Numbered from the stretch's first letter, positions 10,523 to 22,672 are shown. The stretch: DNA of 64,000 bases from Earliella scabrosa (GCA_022605405.1 JABYQQ010000002.1:1984001-2048000); one strand, 5' to 3'. Numbers and translations are program-made. The notes: generated by a model from the sequence alone, not told the origin.

Positions 10523-12257
10523 ATGTCTAAGCAGACCGCTACCCATCGTGCCCTATCGTGTCATGAGATCGTAATCCAGATTTTCCGGCACCTCGCACCA
10601 TTCGTACAATCGGAAATCAACTGGCGAAGAGGAAGGCTGCTCAGAAGCGTGAATCGCACTTTACAGCATTCTCTTCTGTCTGCTTCTCTAGTCTGCAAGG
10701 CATTTTCATCAGCTGCGCTTGCCGTGCTTTGGAGGAGGATCAGCCATCCGTTGGACTTATTGAAAATCCTGCCCCAACTCCGCCCCTCTGGCCGTTATCG
10801 ATACGTAAGATGAGCTCAATGCACTACTTATTCACGGTTATGTACTGATTGTACCCATGACTTAGGAGTTAGAGGGAGAACCTAGCGACGCGGAGTGGGA
10901 GCGATTTACAGTCTACGCAGGATACGTCCGGGAGATCCATTATTCGCATTCACACATCATCAAAGCGTCTGTTTGGGAACGCTGCCTTGCTAGGACGAAT
11001 GGCCAGCCTATCTATCCAAACCTCAGACTACTCTCGCAAGTCAGGCTCTCAACCGAAGCAACGGCCCTCCAGCCGCCCCTGCTGTCACCCACTCTACGCC
11101 ACCTCCAACTCTCTCTTGATGATGAGGAGGGGCTAAAAGCTGACCTCGGACACCTTAGGATTGCACTTGAAGTCATCGCCTTGGCAGCTCCTGTGCTGAC
11201 GAGCCTCGTCATCACCGGGATGTCGTATAGGGTCATCGGTACACCGCACTTCTCCGCTCTGGCCAACTTCAAGTCACTGAAGACTTTCAAACTCCCGCCC
11301 ACTTTGGATCTCACTGCCTCCATGCTCCTCGACATCTCCGAGGTCTCTACCCTCGAGTTCTTGTCCGCCAAAGTCAATCTTCGAGATGGAGATGAGAACA
11401 TGTTGAGAGGGCGATTCCTATCGCTCACCCGGCTCAAGCTCATGGGAAGCGCCTCAGGCCTCGCATCCTTTCTGCAAGCCACCTCTCCCCCATTGCTCAC
11501 AGCTCTTTCGCTGCGTTTCACCAGCAACTCAGAGCGAAGTACGCTCCTCGCCTTCATTGCGTCGACTGTGGCTGCCGTCCCAAACACCCTAAAGCGCCTC
11601 AGTCTAGCATGGGATTCTGCCCACAACCAACCCCCGCTCGAAGCCCTAATGGACGTGATCGAGCCGGCGCTTGCCCTGCGCTCCCTTACGAAGTTCGTCG
11701 CCCGAGTTCCTACCGTCCACGCCGTTGACGACAACGACATCGAGCGAATGGTCACGGCGTGGCCTGACCTCTCAAAGCTGCGTATCGTGCGCAGCATCCC
11801 GTCGCGCGGACCAGTGGACGACCGTCACCTCACCTGGCGCGTATTTCTTCATCTTGCAGAGCGCTGCCCCGACCTCACTTGTATCGAGCTACCGGACGTC
11901 TCGTTCGACGACGTCCCCGACGAGGCGTTCGTGCCCCCAATTACGGGACATGGTCTGCAGGAGCTCGAGTTTTGGTCGCGCGATCGGAATACACAGACCT
12001 GTCTCCGCATGGCGATATTGCTGGACAAGTTGTTCCCACACCTGGAACTCCCCGACTTCGACCATGTCTCATGGGCGGAGGGATGGATTATGGTGCAGCA
12101 CTTTCTGCTTGCCATGCAGAACGGACGCGCGCATGAAAAGGTATTTGAACGCATGGAATTGGAGAAGACAGTGATGGCGGAGGTCGGACCTAGGCACGAG
12201 CACGGTGCAGTCGAGGTGGTGAGTGATGCGCGCCAGGTTGCGTGTCGATGGGAGTAG
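10523..12257 (+). CDS. F-box/LRR protein, expanded family (member 1)
   Basis: Exon 1 10523-10804, intron 10805-10865, exon 2 10866-12257; 557 residues. A 5'UTR intron (10466-10521, GTATGT...GACTAACAC...GAG) ends one base before the ATG. The F-box covers about residues 8-60 (RALSCHEIVIQIFRHLAP ... LVCKAFSSAALAVLWRRI). The rest is leucine-rich, LRR-like sequence (LRHLQLSL, LTRLKLMG, LKRLSLAW). The three family blocks are present: AWPDLSKLRI, then ERCPDLTCIELPDVSFD, then LDKLFPHLELP. The predicted role is substrate receptor of an SCF ubiquitin ligase. It converges with the next gene (196 bases between stop codons). Confidence 0.85.
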
Positions 12258-12453
12258 CTGATCCACTGGATCATTGACAGGATACGGTATGAAATGGTGG
12301 TCTCAGGTTGTCTGAGCGACACATCAACAGACCATAGTATGCGATGCACAGCACATTGTCATTGTCCCTAGACGCAGGTTCTTAGAGATCTCGCAACGGG
12401 CTGCTTGCTGACGGCTCGCATCCCGATGATTGCTTGCATGTCCCCTGGTGCTA

Positions 12454-14224
12454 TTATCCAACATGTAAAGTCCCTGATGCTGTCAACCTTCCCTTCAGAA
12501 GCCGACCATTCCTCCGTCCAATGTGCATCGCCTCTAGGTACTCTCGCACACGCGTAGGCACATTCTCCTCCTTTTCCGCGAAGATCCTATACTCCGTCTT
12601 TCTCGCCGGCGGATCTTGCAATATCACGGACGGAAACAGACGGTCGATCATTCGTGCCGCGTCGAAGTGGCGCCACGACGGTCCGTCATCCCTATAAGTA
12701 TCCCTTCGACCACCATAGAAAGAGACGCATAGCGAGTGTAGAGGATGCTTGACGAACGGCATGTTGCTTCTGCACGGCAGCGTCGTATCGAGGTCGATCT
12801 CGGGAAGCGTGAGTTTGACGAGTTTCGGACATCGACGCGCGAACGCAACCAGCGAGGACATTGTGGGTCGTGCGGGGATGCGGTGAGGGAAGCGTTGGGT
12901 AGTGCCGGCCGGAATGTGAAGCTCGGTGAGATCTGGCCATGCTTCGATCATCCGCGAGAGCGCATCGTCGGTGAGTGCGGGGAGCTCCTCGAACTCGAAC
13001 TTGACCGTTTTCAGCGTGCGAAAGAGGAAAAGGGAGTTGATGATGGCCACGAGCGACACGTTGTCTTGCTCCGGGAGCGAGTGCGGGTACCGGAGCGCGA
13101 AGTTCTCGATTGGCACCACCGCCGGGTCATTATCCCACCCGAACGCATCCACGAGGCCATACCATATATCAGAGATTGACTCCGTTGAGCATGGCTCTGA
13201 GACGTCCAATGCTACGGATAACAGGGGGGGCGGGCTGAGGTTCGCGATGAAAGTGCAGAGGTCTCGGCATGTACCGCGGAGGGAGAGATGTCGTAGCTGA
13301 GAGAACTCGGGAGCTTCAAACAGATCATCGCCCGATTCTGCGTATTCTTCCACATCGCCAAGTTCGATGGAGGCAAACAAGGTGTGTAGTTTGTCCACCC
13401 GCGCAAACCACTGAAGAACTTTGAGGTCCAGAGACATATTCTCGAGCTTGAGGGACTGGAGGTGCGTTAACCGAGCGACGGTATACCCAAACTGAACGGG
13501 TAGAGGGACGCGGGAGTGGGGATTCCGGATGGAGAGGTCGGTGATACAAGGCGCCGTGGACGTGATTGTTCGGAGTAGAATGTCGACAGCTAAGTAATGC
13601 TCCCCGGTTATGACTGCGGTGCTGTAATGCAATTCGAGAGCGAGGTGACGTAAGGATGGCGAGATGAATATCATCGTCGTAGGATGCACGACGTCGAGGG
13701 GGAGTATGGAAAGCTCCTGCAAGTTCGGTAGGAGCGGTCGGGGACCACACCATCTAGACAGAAATGCCCACGTAAGGGGATTTATCCAGTCCCAGTGGTT
13801 CATGTGGAGATATCTAACGCGTGTAGCGTAGGTCTGGAAGCGCGTCCATGCTTCTGTAGTCACGTCGTCATACAGTACCTACAACAATATCAGTTTCGAG
13901 TACAATGGCAGCACGAAGACAAGTCTTATAGCTTACGGAGGCGGTTTCTCCGTGCCATTGCGGGACTGAGTATAGCCGAAACTGGGGCAATATTGAGAGG
14001 AGGTGTTCAACGTCGTCAAGGCTGGTCCACAATGCATCAAGTGCATATACAGAGATTGCACGAGCGGCTCTAGCGGCAGATGCCAGTCCCCTACGGCGTT
14101 CGAGATCGTCAATCGTATCGGGTAGGCGTCCGGGCGGAGATTCGAGATACGTGAAGATGATAGCCAAGAGTTCCGCGCAATGTGCGACTCGATGGCCTGC
14201 GGGCATCCGTAGAGAGGTATCCAT
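12454..14224 (-). CDS. F-box/LRR protein, expanded family (member 2)
   Basis: Exon 1 14224-13937, intron 13936-13879 (58 nt), exon 2 13878-12454; 570 residues. The start is the ATG at 14224 (MDTSLRMPAGH); the frame is open slightly further but without an ATG. The F-box covers about residues 10-75 (HCAELLAIIFTYLE ... ARAISVYALDALWTSLDD). A leucine-rich region follows, with the family blocks AWPDLTELHI, RRCPKLVKLTLPEIDLD and IDRLFPSVIL. The intron lies at the F-box/LRR junction after 96 codons in phase 0, as in its relatives. Substrate unknown. Tail-to-tail with member 1. Confidence 0.85.
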
Positions 14225-14846
14225 GATCAAAGTGGAGTTGAAGTTGAAAGCGAGGACAATGACCAGCGAGCGTCAATGTGAAGATGATGGAAGGGGCATT
14301 CTTGTGCTTGGGCACGTACTGTCGCAAGATGATGGAGGGGCAGGCGCACTTCCGTCGCCTGAGTCAACTGCCAAGTCATCGGCGACCATATAAGGCAGCT
14401 CAGACGCCGAATGGAAGAACAGTACTTACACTGGGCGACGCTGATGTTCTGGCGGCTAGTATTGCACTGGGTCCTCAGATAGTGCGCTGTGTCTAGCTTT
14501 TCGGCGTACTGGTCAGATTCGTCGCAGCAGAGATCCGCCCCTCAGGCTGGCACGGCGCTGTTGCATTGAAGGTGATCATGATGGCGACTTGTGATGCCTC
14601 TTGAAGAGTGCTTTCCTACTATACGCTAGGATGTCCCTTCGATACCGCGTGTGAGAATACTGATAGCAACTCATTAGCTGTTCGTTCTTCTCCTTCTACG
14701 ACTTCCAGATACTACAAGATCTATGCGCAGTCTATACATTACTCTTGACCTTGAGGAACAGCCTGGACGAGGTAGGCAGCAACTCGGAGGCTGTCTTGCT
14801 CGAGTATGTCCATATTACATGTTAAAATGCAAGAGGAGCTTGCTGG
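14225..14846. other. Intergenic spacer
   Basis: Upstream region of F-box member 2 and 3' flank of the Sld7-like gene. No gene or repeat was recognised. Confidence 0.5.
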
Positions 14847-16291
14847 TCATGAGGGCGCGTCCCTCACGTACAGCCTGATATGCGCATCCACTATGTGCTC
14901 GATAGTAGGCACGTCGAGTGGACCAACAGCCATCCTGCGTCGCTGCAGCACCCAATCAGTATTCCCACCTCATAGTCCCACACATCTGACAAACTCACCA
15001 GTGCAAACGATGCACCGCGGTAGCACATCTGATACACCTCCTGAAACTCCCCATGCGTCTTCCCAATCCCTTCCTGCTCAAGCCTCCTCGCGACGATCCT
15101 CTTGACCACCTGATGCACAACGCCATTCGTCAGCGTGATAACATCGCGCGGGAAGAACCGTCGATGCCTCACCGTCTTGTTCTCCTTCTCAACTGTAGCG
15201 TCGCCCACCACACCCTCCAGAGGTCCACCTCTGAGCGACCCAAACACGTCCGTCTCGGACGCGGTCCGCGCCAGAGTTGCGCGCGCAGGCACGCTCGGGA
15301 CCTTGAACACATCCCGGTCCTTCTCTTTGTCCTTCTCCTTGCGCACGCCGACGCGTGCGTCCTTCCCCAACGCCTTCACGTCCACCTGCTGTGCTACGCT
15401 CCTCTGCGGCTTCGGTATGCGGAGCATCGTCTCCGCCGCCGCCTTGCGCAGCGCCTCGTCGTGTGCGGAGGCGCGTCCCTTGCCCTTCGCATCCGATACT
15501 GTCTTCGCGCGTTTGCTGCCTTCCGCCGACGTGGTGCTGCCGGAGAGGTCGAACGGGACCCCAGACGTGTCGCGCTTCCGCTTGGCGCCGAAGGTTTGCG
15601 GCGGTCGACGTGGGGTTGGGTCGTCTGGTCGTGGAAGCCGGAAGGAGGGAGGAGGGGGAGGGCCAGGCAGTATGCGCGCAGCTAGTAGGTGTAGGACCTT
15701 TGGCGGGGATGCCGAGGTGGACGCGACGGTTGGTACGGAAGTGGGGGACGCATCGCGCAGTTCCCCGTAGATCAGCAGGTCGGGTGTGTCGGGATCGTCT
15801 GTAAAGCTCCTCAGTTCGCATCGTGCGTGGAGTGCAGTGTTCACTGCGAGAAAGAGAAACACGTACTGTTGTCTGTTAGGCTGACGCGTACCCCATACTC
15901 CGACCTGCTGTCGGGGGAGGTAATGGGTGTCAAGCAGAATATGTTCTCAAAGTATATCCTGGTTAGAGTCGAGTCCGGATGTATGTCCCTGTAGCGACAT
16001 GAGCAGATTGCATGGACCATACCGAGGTGAGCCCTACACATTGATATCCCCAGGTGGTTCAATCCACGTGTCCTTCACCCTGACCGTGCCGATGAGATGT
16101 AGCGGTAGACCGCGAAGACTCTCCAGAGTAAGAGCAAGGGTGTTGTTCAACAGCGCAGGACTTCCGTGAGCATCGCCGAGCTTCACTGTGAAGCTGAGAC
16201 CGTCAAGGAGTAGATGGGAGTCAGGGAGTGAGAGAGAGCCACGGTAGAGCAGTCGATGTGATGGCGCAGCAGTCTTCGAAGGCGTATCCAT
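14847..16291 (-). CDS. SLD7: Sld7-like DNA replication initiation factor
   Basis: Four exons: 16291-16038, 15988-15867, 15798-14999 and 14942-14847 (introns 49, 68 and 56 nt); 423 residues. The N-terminal domain (LLYRGSLSLPDSHLLLDGLS, LPLHLIGTVRVKDTWIEPPG, TRIYFENIFCL) resembles the Sld7 N-domain. The middle is disordered and basic (KRKRD, SKRAK, KGKGR). The C-terminus (EKENKT, HGEFQEVYQMCYRGASFAL, then TIEHIVDAHIRLYV) resembles the Sld7 C-domain. Joining the last exon restores the typical ending, which supports the model. In yeast, Sld7 binds Sld3 and helps load Cdc45 at origins (human counterpart MTBP). Assignment is from remembered family patterns, so moderate certainty on function and high on coding. 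Confidence 0.65.
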
Positions 16292-16834
16292 GCTCTTAGA
16301 CGCAGTTGCAACGCCGTGAAATTGCCAGCTGGGGACTGCACTGTGTTAGGGACCCAGAGTAACGGTCGGACCACGCACACCACAGTGAGGCTCACCTGGC
16401 GCGACGTCGTGGTTTGATGCCAGCGAAGAGTCTAAATGCAAGGATGAAGCGTCAGCTGCACTAACCGGGACTTTAGCAGCCCAACTAGAGAATTCTATTA
16501 ACCATACTTACAGCGTACGTTGTGGCAGGACCTGGCAGCACTCAGCAAGAACCACTGTATTCGGCGCGAACTCTCCGTGACAGTCGTGCATGACAAATAG
16601 TCACGTGAAGTGTGACCTACGCGTCAAAACAACAATGCCGACAGAGTACGGCACGGCGAAGCTATGTAAGAACACAAAGCTGCACGAAGCTGGTCATACT
16701 CACGTTATATTCTACTCTCAAGTCAACGTAGGTAGACGGGTAACACATGCGATGGAATGACCGGACATATAGTACAGCACGACACAAACAACCAAGAGAT
16801 CCGTAGAATGAGAGCACGACTACTCCGACCTAGA
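16292..16834. other. Upstream region of the Sld7-like gene
   Basis: No gene was recognised. It contains one ACGCGTCA octamer (16619-16626), about 330 bases before the start codon. This fits the MluI cell-cycle box consensus ACGCGTNA known from yeast S-phase genes. Confidence 0.4.
16619..16626. promoter_or_regulatory. Possible MCB-type cell-cycle box
   Basis: ACGCGTCA matches the MBF-site consensus ACGCGTNA. A single site has weak predictive value; its location upstream of a putative replication gene is the only reason for noting it. Confidence 0.25.
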
Positions 16835-17530
16835 TCAATCGGTCCCATCCCAAGCAACAGCCCTGACGGGGCTACCATCACACCCGTCCAGATTCAGCGG
16901 CAACAGGCTCACGGTCACATTTTTCCACCGACTGTCCACCAGTACGTCCAGCCTCGCCATGTTCTCCACAATGACCCCTCCGCTTCCAAGCACGACGCGA
17001 TGCACGTCTGCACCCTCCTTCTCCGGTGTGACCTCGTCCGGGCTCAACGTGTCGATCCCGATCACTCGAACGCCCATCCCAAGGATCTGCCGCGCAGCCT
17101 CCGCGTCTAGGAACGGGTGGTCGCTGTAGTTCGGCTGCGCCCACTGTTTCGACCACCCCGTGCACAACAGGAGGACGCGTGCGCCGCGTCGCCTGACCTC
17201 CTCTAGTGCGCCCGTGTGCTCGAGGTCCTCCCAGGTGATGCGCTCGTGCGCGCCCCGGTGTCGGACGTCGGCCACAACGGCAGGCGCGGCGGCAAGTAGC
17301 GCCAGGTCGAGCCGGTCAACGGTAGTGCCGTTAGGGAAGAAGTGGTATGGTGCGTCAAGGTGCGTGCCGGTGTGGGTGCCGAGCGTTAGGGCGTGCACGT
17401 TGGCGAAGTCACCCTTGGCAAGGCTGAAGTCGAGCGAGGCGCGGTAGCACGGATGACCGTTGCAGGCGGGGACTTGGCCAGACACGAGTGGGTGTGTGAG
17501 GTCAACTACAGATCGAGCCGATGGTGTCAT
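16835..17530 (-). CDS. Cyclase-family hydrolase (kynurenine formamidase-like) A
   Basis: Single exon, 231 residues, starting at the ATG at 17530 (MTPSARSVVDLTHPL); the open frame upstream is non-homologous. The metal-binding signature HTGTHLDAPYHFF lies at about residues 50-62 (His, His and Asp as Mn/Zn ligands). VVDLTHPL at the start, GIDTLSPDE and LPLNLDGCDGSPVRAVAW at the end are standard for the PF04199 cyclase family, which includes bacterial kynurenine formamidase and isatin hydrolase. It probably hydrolyses an amide or cyclic amide; the substrate is unknown. It is one of two tandem paralogues on the same strand; the copies are clearly diverged. Confidence 0.85.
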   Translation of the reverse strand: MTPSARSVVDLTHPLVSGQVPACNGHPCYRASLDFSLAKGDFANVHALTLGTHTGTHLDAPYHFFPNGTTVDRLDLALLAAAPAVVADVRHRGAHERITWEDLEHTGALEEVRRRGARVLLLCTGWSKQWAQPNYSDHPFLDAEAARQILGMGVRVIGIDTLSPDEVTPEKEGADVHRVVLGSGGVIVENMARLDVLVDSRWKNVTVSLLPLNLDGCDGSPVRAVAWDGTD

Positions 17531-18040
17531 GTTGAGTGGGATGTGCGCCAAATCGGATGATGTGTGGCAGGAAGGTGGGGAGTCGCTGTAGATGGGACGA
17601 AGTGGTATAAGTACCCGAGTACATATCTCAGAGCCGCTCCCGGAACAGACGGTCCGTGGCATGATTGCTCCACTGGTGACGTTGCAGTGGATGGCAGATT
17701 GTGGTAGCAAGAGCAACGCCGGTGTCGTCTGACAAAGGTACGACGACAGTGTCACAGACGACGAGATGAATGAGATGCGATCTGCCGAGGCAGGCACTCG
17801 ACATATTTGGGGTGTGGGTACCAGCGGGCGCGCGCCGGTCAATGAGGCAATCGTGGCAAGTGAGGGATGCGCATGTGCAGTTTAGAACATTGCGGAGAGT
17901 CGTTCAGGCTATCTTTGGCCCGTGATCGCAGAAGAGCGTAAGTGCGCAATCTGGGGCTCTACAAGAGAGATTACGTACCAGCGTCCTATGCACGGGACTG
18001 CGGTGCCCGAAGGATTGTGACCGTCTTGTCCAAGACACCC
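17531..18040. other. Spacer between the tandem cyclase genes
   Basis: Promoter side of cyclase A and 3' flank of cyclase B. Nothing else was recognised. Confidence 0.5.
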
Positions 18041-18829
18041 TCATGACGGGTTACGCTTGACGCTGTGGGTGCCATGACTGTCAGCATAAGCAGTGTGGAT
18101 CGGAAGGAGGTGACTTGCCTCCGTCTGCGCGCGCATGTCTGCCGTGGTTCCAGCACCGCTCCTGCAAGCGTAGGCACGCACAGGGGAGCCGTCCGAGCCG
18201 GCAAGCTTGAGTGGTACGAGATGCACGAGCCAGTCGCCGGTTTGGATCGCCTCGAGGTTCGTGAGGTTCTCCGCGAGGATAGCACCTGCACCCAACACGA
18301 CCTCGTGCACACCGAAGTCAGGCGTGGAGCCATCCAAACGCGTCTCGTCCGGACTGAGCGTGTCGACGCCGATCACCTTGACGCCGAGCTCTAAGAGCTT
18401 CTTCGCAGCATCAGGCTCGAGGTAGGGATGGTGGTAGTACTCGTCGGAGCCCCAATGCTTGGACCAACCTGTGCGCAAGAAGACGAAGACACCGTGCTCG
18501 AGCAGAGCCTTCCTCCTGATGGTCTCCGCGTGTGAGGACATGTCGGCCCACGAGATTTTGCTCTTCGCGCCCTTCCCGACGACATCTACAACGGCGACAT
18601 TCCCAATGAAGGTATTGAGGGGTATCTGTTCGACCGTGAGCCCGGCATCGAAGAAATGGTAAGGTGCGTCGATGTGTGTGCCAGTGTGGGAGCTCATGGA
18701 TATACTCTGAAGGTTCATGCCATCGGCTGGTATCGTTTGAACGGGACAACAGGAGAATGCGGGATCTCCAGGGTATATTTGGGTGTGAGAGTCGAGGACA
18801 TGTGAGAGGTCGACGTATGTCGGGGACAT
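18041..18829 (-). CDS. Cyclase-family hydrolase (kynurenine formamidase-like) B
   Basis: Single frame of 262 residues from the ATG at 18829 (MSPTYVDLSHVLD). The same signature appears as HTGTHIDAPYHFF at about residues 50-62, then GVDTLSPDE and LPLKLAGSDGSPVRAYA. The last 40 or so residues after SPVRAYA are unlike the family (paralogue A ends soon after this point), so the true end may be earlier or an unseen splice may exist. The predicted reaction is metal-dependent hydrolysis of an N-acyl or cyclic amide substrate. It is divergent from the glucosidase II gene, with 299 bases between start codons. Confidence 0.82.
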   Translation of the reverse strand: MSPTYVDLSHVLDSHTQIYPGDPAFSCCPVQTIPADGMNLQSISMSSHTGTHIDAPYHFFDAGLTVEQIPLNTFIGNVAVVDVVGKGAKSKISWADMSSHAETIRRKALLEHGVFVFLRTGWSKHWGSDEYYHHPYLEPDAAKKLLELGVKVIGVDTLSPDETRLDGSTPDFGVHEVVLGAGAILAENLTNLEAIQTGDWLVHLVPLKLAGSDGSPVRAYACRSGAGTTADMRAQTEASHLLPIHTAYADSHGTHSVKRNPS

Positions 18830-19128
18830 GCTGAGCCTGTATACAGTGATCACAGTATGACGATGTCAAGGATCGCAACGGTCAAGCCAGAGGGAGGTTG
18901 AAGCGGAGCTACACATGATTGATCCGAGACAGCGGCGGAGAAGGTGGGGCTTGAGTTGTCCGACACACGGAGTTCCAACCAATAAGACTCCGCTTGTACC
19001 GAACCGCCCACGTCATGGACACGTCCTCGGATCTCACACAACTCACCTTGCTCACACCCTTTCGCCATCCCATAGCCCTCGTTCACCGTCTTTCTTGTCT
19101 CTGTCGACGCAGGCGGCGCTGACGAGGT
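18830..19128. promoter_or_regulatory. Bidirectional promoter region, cyclase B / glucosidase II
   Basis: The 299 bases separate two divergently read start codons (18829 minus, 19129 plus) and must hold both core promoters. No clear TATA was seen. Pyrimidine-rich tracts (19057-19110) precede the glucosidase start, as is common in fungal promoters. Confidence 0.5.
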
Positions 19129-22100
19129 ATGCGGGCTGTGAGCTCTCTCCTTGTGCTCGCCGCTATCCCAGCGGTTCTAGCAGTCAAAAGCCACGACTTC
19201 AAGACATGTTCTCAATCCGGATTCTGTCGCCGAGGCCGCGCAATCTCAGCTAGAGCGGCCGAGAGCTCATCATGGAGGTCGCCATACTCGATTGACGCGT
19301 CGAGCGTTGCCGTGTCCTCTGACCAGGCGTCGTTCACCGCGGCAGTCAAGTCCTCAATATACCCCGACATCAAGTTCGGCCTTGACGTACGGATACACGA
19401 CGACGGCGTGGTACGGGTGCGGATGGACGAGGTGGAAGGTCTCAGGAAGCGCTATGACGAGGCTGCATCATGGGCGTTGCTCGAGGAGCCGAAGGTCAGC
19501 CAGCAGATTCAGTGGAATGTCGGCAAGGAAGGCATGCGCGCGGTGTATGGTTCCAAGAACGACATTCAAGTGGATGTTTCGTTTGAGCCTCTGAATGTGA
19601 CGCTGCGACGGGACGGGAAGGAACAGGTTATCCTGAATGGGCGGGGCCTCCTCCACATGGAGCACTTCCGGACCAAGGACTCCGTGATGAAGACTATGGA
19701 GGGTGCGGAGGTCCCTGAGGAAGGCGTGGCGAGCAATGAGGGTGCGCAGGAGGTGCTGAGCGTTGTCAACCCTGCCGCATGGTTCGAAGGCGATGCGCAA
19801 GACGGCTGGTGGGAGGAGACCTTCAACGGCTTTACGGACCCCAAGCCCAAGGGTAGGTTGAGGTTGCCTAGACACTCGTGTACTGCTCTTTCTGAACGGT
19901 TGAATAGGACCAGAGTCACTGTCAGTCGACCTCGACTTCCCCAGTCATGGCCATCTTTATGGTATTCCCCAGCATGCGACACGTCTGGACCTCCCGACTA
20001 CCACAGGAGAGGGTGCATACTACGACGAACCGTACCGTCTGTACAATGCGGACGTGTTCGAGTATCTTGCCGACTCTACCATGTCCTTGTACGGCTCTAT
20101 CCCCATAATGCACGCCCACTCTGTCGATTCCACCGTTGCGGTCTTCAACGCAGTCGGTTCCGAGACCTGGATCGATGTCGGCCATCCCAACCCACATTCC
20201 TCCACCTCCCACTGGATGTCCGAGAGCGGTATCCTAGACATTTTCATCCTGCCAGGACCTACTCCCGAGGATGTCTTCACGCAATGGGCACGTCTCACCG
20301 GAACTCCCGCTCTGCCGGCTCACTGGGCCCTTGGCTATCACCAGTGTCGTTGGAACTACGTCAGCTCGGACGATGTGCGAACCGTGCAGAAGCGTTTCGA
20401 TGAGGAGGACATCCCCGTCGATGTCTTCTGGCTCGACATCGAGTACTCCGAGGAGCACAAGTACTTCATCTGGGACAAGCGTCATTTCCCGGATCCTGTC
20501 GACATGATCCGTGACGTCGAAGCTGTGGAGCGCAAGGTGCGTCCAGTGACTGCCCGCTGTGTAGTCTTACGTTGACTGGTGGGTGCTACAGATGGTCATT
20601 ATCGTCGACCCTCACTTGAAGCGCACCGACGACTATCCCGTGTACAAGCAAGCTCGGGACCTCGGTATCCTAGTCAAGAAGTCCGATGGCAAGGCCGACT
20701 ACGAAGGCTGGTGCTGGAGCGGCAGCAGCGCATGGGTTGACTTCTTCCACCCCGGTAGCTGGGACTGGTGGAAGACGCTGTTCAAGGTCCAGCCACAGGG
20801 AGAGCAGTGGTCCTGGATCGAGAGTACCGTCAACACCGGCATCTGGAATGACATGAATGAGGTCAGTATCTGTAATGCCATTCCATGACGAACACAAATT
20901 CAGTCAAATAATCCTTATAGCCCTCGGTCTTCAACGGCCCAGACGTCAGTATGCCGCGGGAGAACATCCACTACGGCGGCTGGGAGCATCGTGACGTGCA
21001 CAACATCAATGGAATGCTCTTCGTGCGTACTGGCTCGATATCGCTCCTATGATATACTGACATCGTTTTCCCCGCGGCAGTCGAATCTTACGTCTCAGGC
21101 AGTTGCGGCCAGGACAGATCCTCCAAGGCGTCCATTTGTCCTCACCCGGTCCTTCTACGCTGGATCCCAACGTTTCGGCGCAATGTGGACAGGCGACAAC
21201 CTCGGTACATGGGAACACATGGCGGTCGGCGTGAAAATGGTTCTCGCGAACAACATCGCTGGCTTCAGTTTCGCCGGATGTACGTCCTGTGTTGGCCCCG
21301 ACTTGTACTCGATTTGCTGATAGCGTTGCACAGCCGATGTTGGTGGCTTCTTCGGCAACCCCGAGCCTGAGATGCTTGTGCGGTGGTACGCAGTTGGCGT
21401 ATTCTCGCCCTTCTTCCGCGCACATGCGCACATTGATACCAAGCGGCGCGAGCCTTACCTGTTGGATGAGCCGTACAAGGGCATCGTGCGCGACATGCTC
21501 CGCCTGCGCTACAGCATGCTCCCGGTCTGGTACACTGCTTTCCGCGAGACCAGCGTCACTGGCCTTCCCGTCGTCCGTCCTCACTACGTCGCCTTCCCGA
21601 AGGACGAGGCTGGGTTCTCAATCGACGACCAGTTCTTCATCGGTAGCTCCGGGTTATTGGTCAAGCCTGTCACGAGGAAGGGCGCCACTGAGGAAACCGT
21701 CTACCTCCCCGAGGACCAGGTGAGTCCGATCCTGTCACCTGTAGTTTTTATCTTCTTACGAACTATCTTCAGGTGTACTACGACTACTTCAACCACCGTG
21801 CATACCAGGGTTCTGCCAACGGGAAGAACATCACTGTTCCCGCTGAGCTCCATCAGATCCCTGTCTTCGTCCGAGGCGGCTCGATCATCTCGACTCGCGA
21901 GCGCCCACGCCGTTCATCTCCGCTTATGAAGTACGACCCATTCACGCTGCGCGTGGCACTGAACAACGAGGGTGCCGCTCGTGGGGAGCTGTACCTGGAC
22001 GATGGCGAGACGTACGCCCACCAGGAGGGCAAGTTCGTGTGGCGCGAGTTCGCCGCGGAGAAGGCGAAGGGCAAGGGCGTCCGCATCAGCAGCCGCAACC

Positions 22101-22387
22101 TCGCCGCGCAGAAGCCCGATGCCGCTGTCTACCAGACCGCACTCGCCACGTACGACAGCAGCAACGAGTTCGCCAAGAGGATTGGGGACGTGCGCGTCGA
22201 GAGGGTCGTGGTCCTTGGTCTCTCCGCCAAGCCTTCCAGCGTCAAGGCTGGCGGCAAGGAGCTGCAGTGGACCTTCATCCCTGGCGTCGCCGCATCGGAC
22301 AAGAAGGACGGCACGGCGAGCGTGCTCAGCATCAAGGACCCCAAGCTCAGCATCACGAGCGATTGGGAGATCGACATTCAAGCATAG
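19129..22387 (+). CDS. ROT2: Glucosidase II alpha (catalytic) subunit, GH31
   Basis: Seven exons: 19129-19852, 19908-20536, 20592-20861, 20921-21022, 21081-21279, 21334-21719 and 21773-22387; 974 residues, normal for the family. A signal peptide ([18 protein letters not shown]) is followed by [12 protein letters not shown], the usual N-terminus of ER glucosidase II. The GH31 core shows [20 protein letters not shown], the nucleophile Asp538 in WNDMNEPSVFNGP, Asp614 in MWTGDN as acid/base, and [11 protein letters not shown]. The enzyme trims the alpha-1,3-linked glucoses from Glc2Man9GlcNAc2 on nascent glycoproteins in the ER and works with a beta subunit not present here. All splice phases agree and no lesion was seen. 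Confidence 0.95.
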
Positions 22388-22672
22388 ACCCGCCTCCCCT
22401 AGATCCCGCCACTGCGGCGTCGTATCTTTGCCGCTGGCTGTTGCCTTCGTAACGTCTGCGCTGTTTCAATATAATCTTATGGCTTTGCTTCAACCTCACA
22501 GCAAATGCGTGGAAGGTGTCGTTGATGCGCGGGTGTGCGAAAGGTAGGCGCTTTGACGTGGTTCGCTGGGCGCTTCACGCGAAGACAAAGCAGGGCGGGT
22601 GGCCCATCGCTGGCACAAACGCTACGCAAGGTCCGGCGCATTGTCGTGTTCGGCCACACCAACGAAGCTGTG

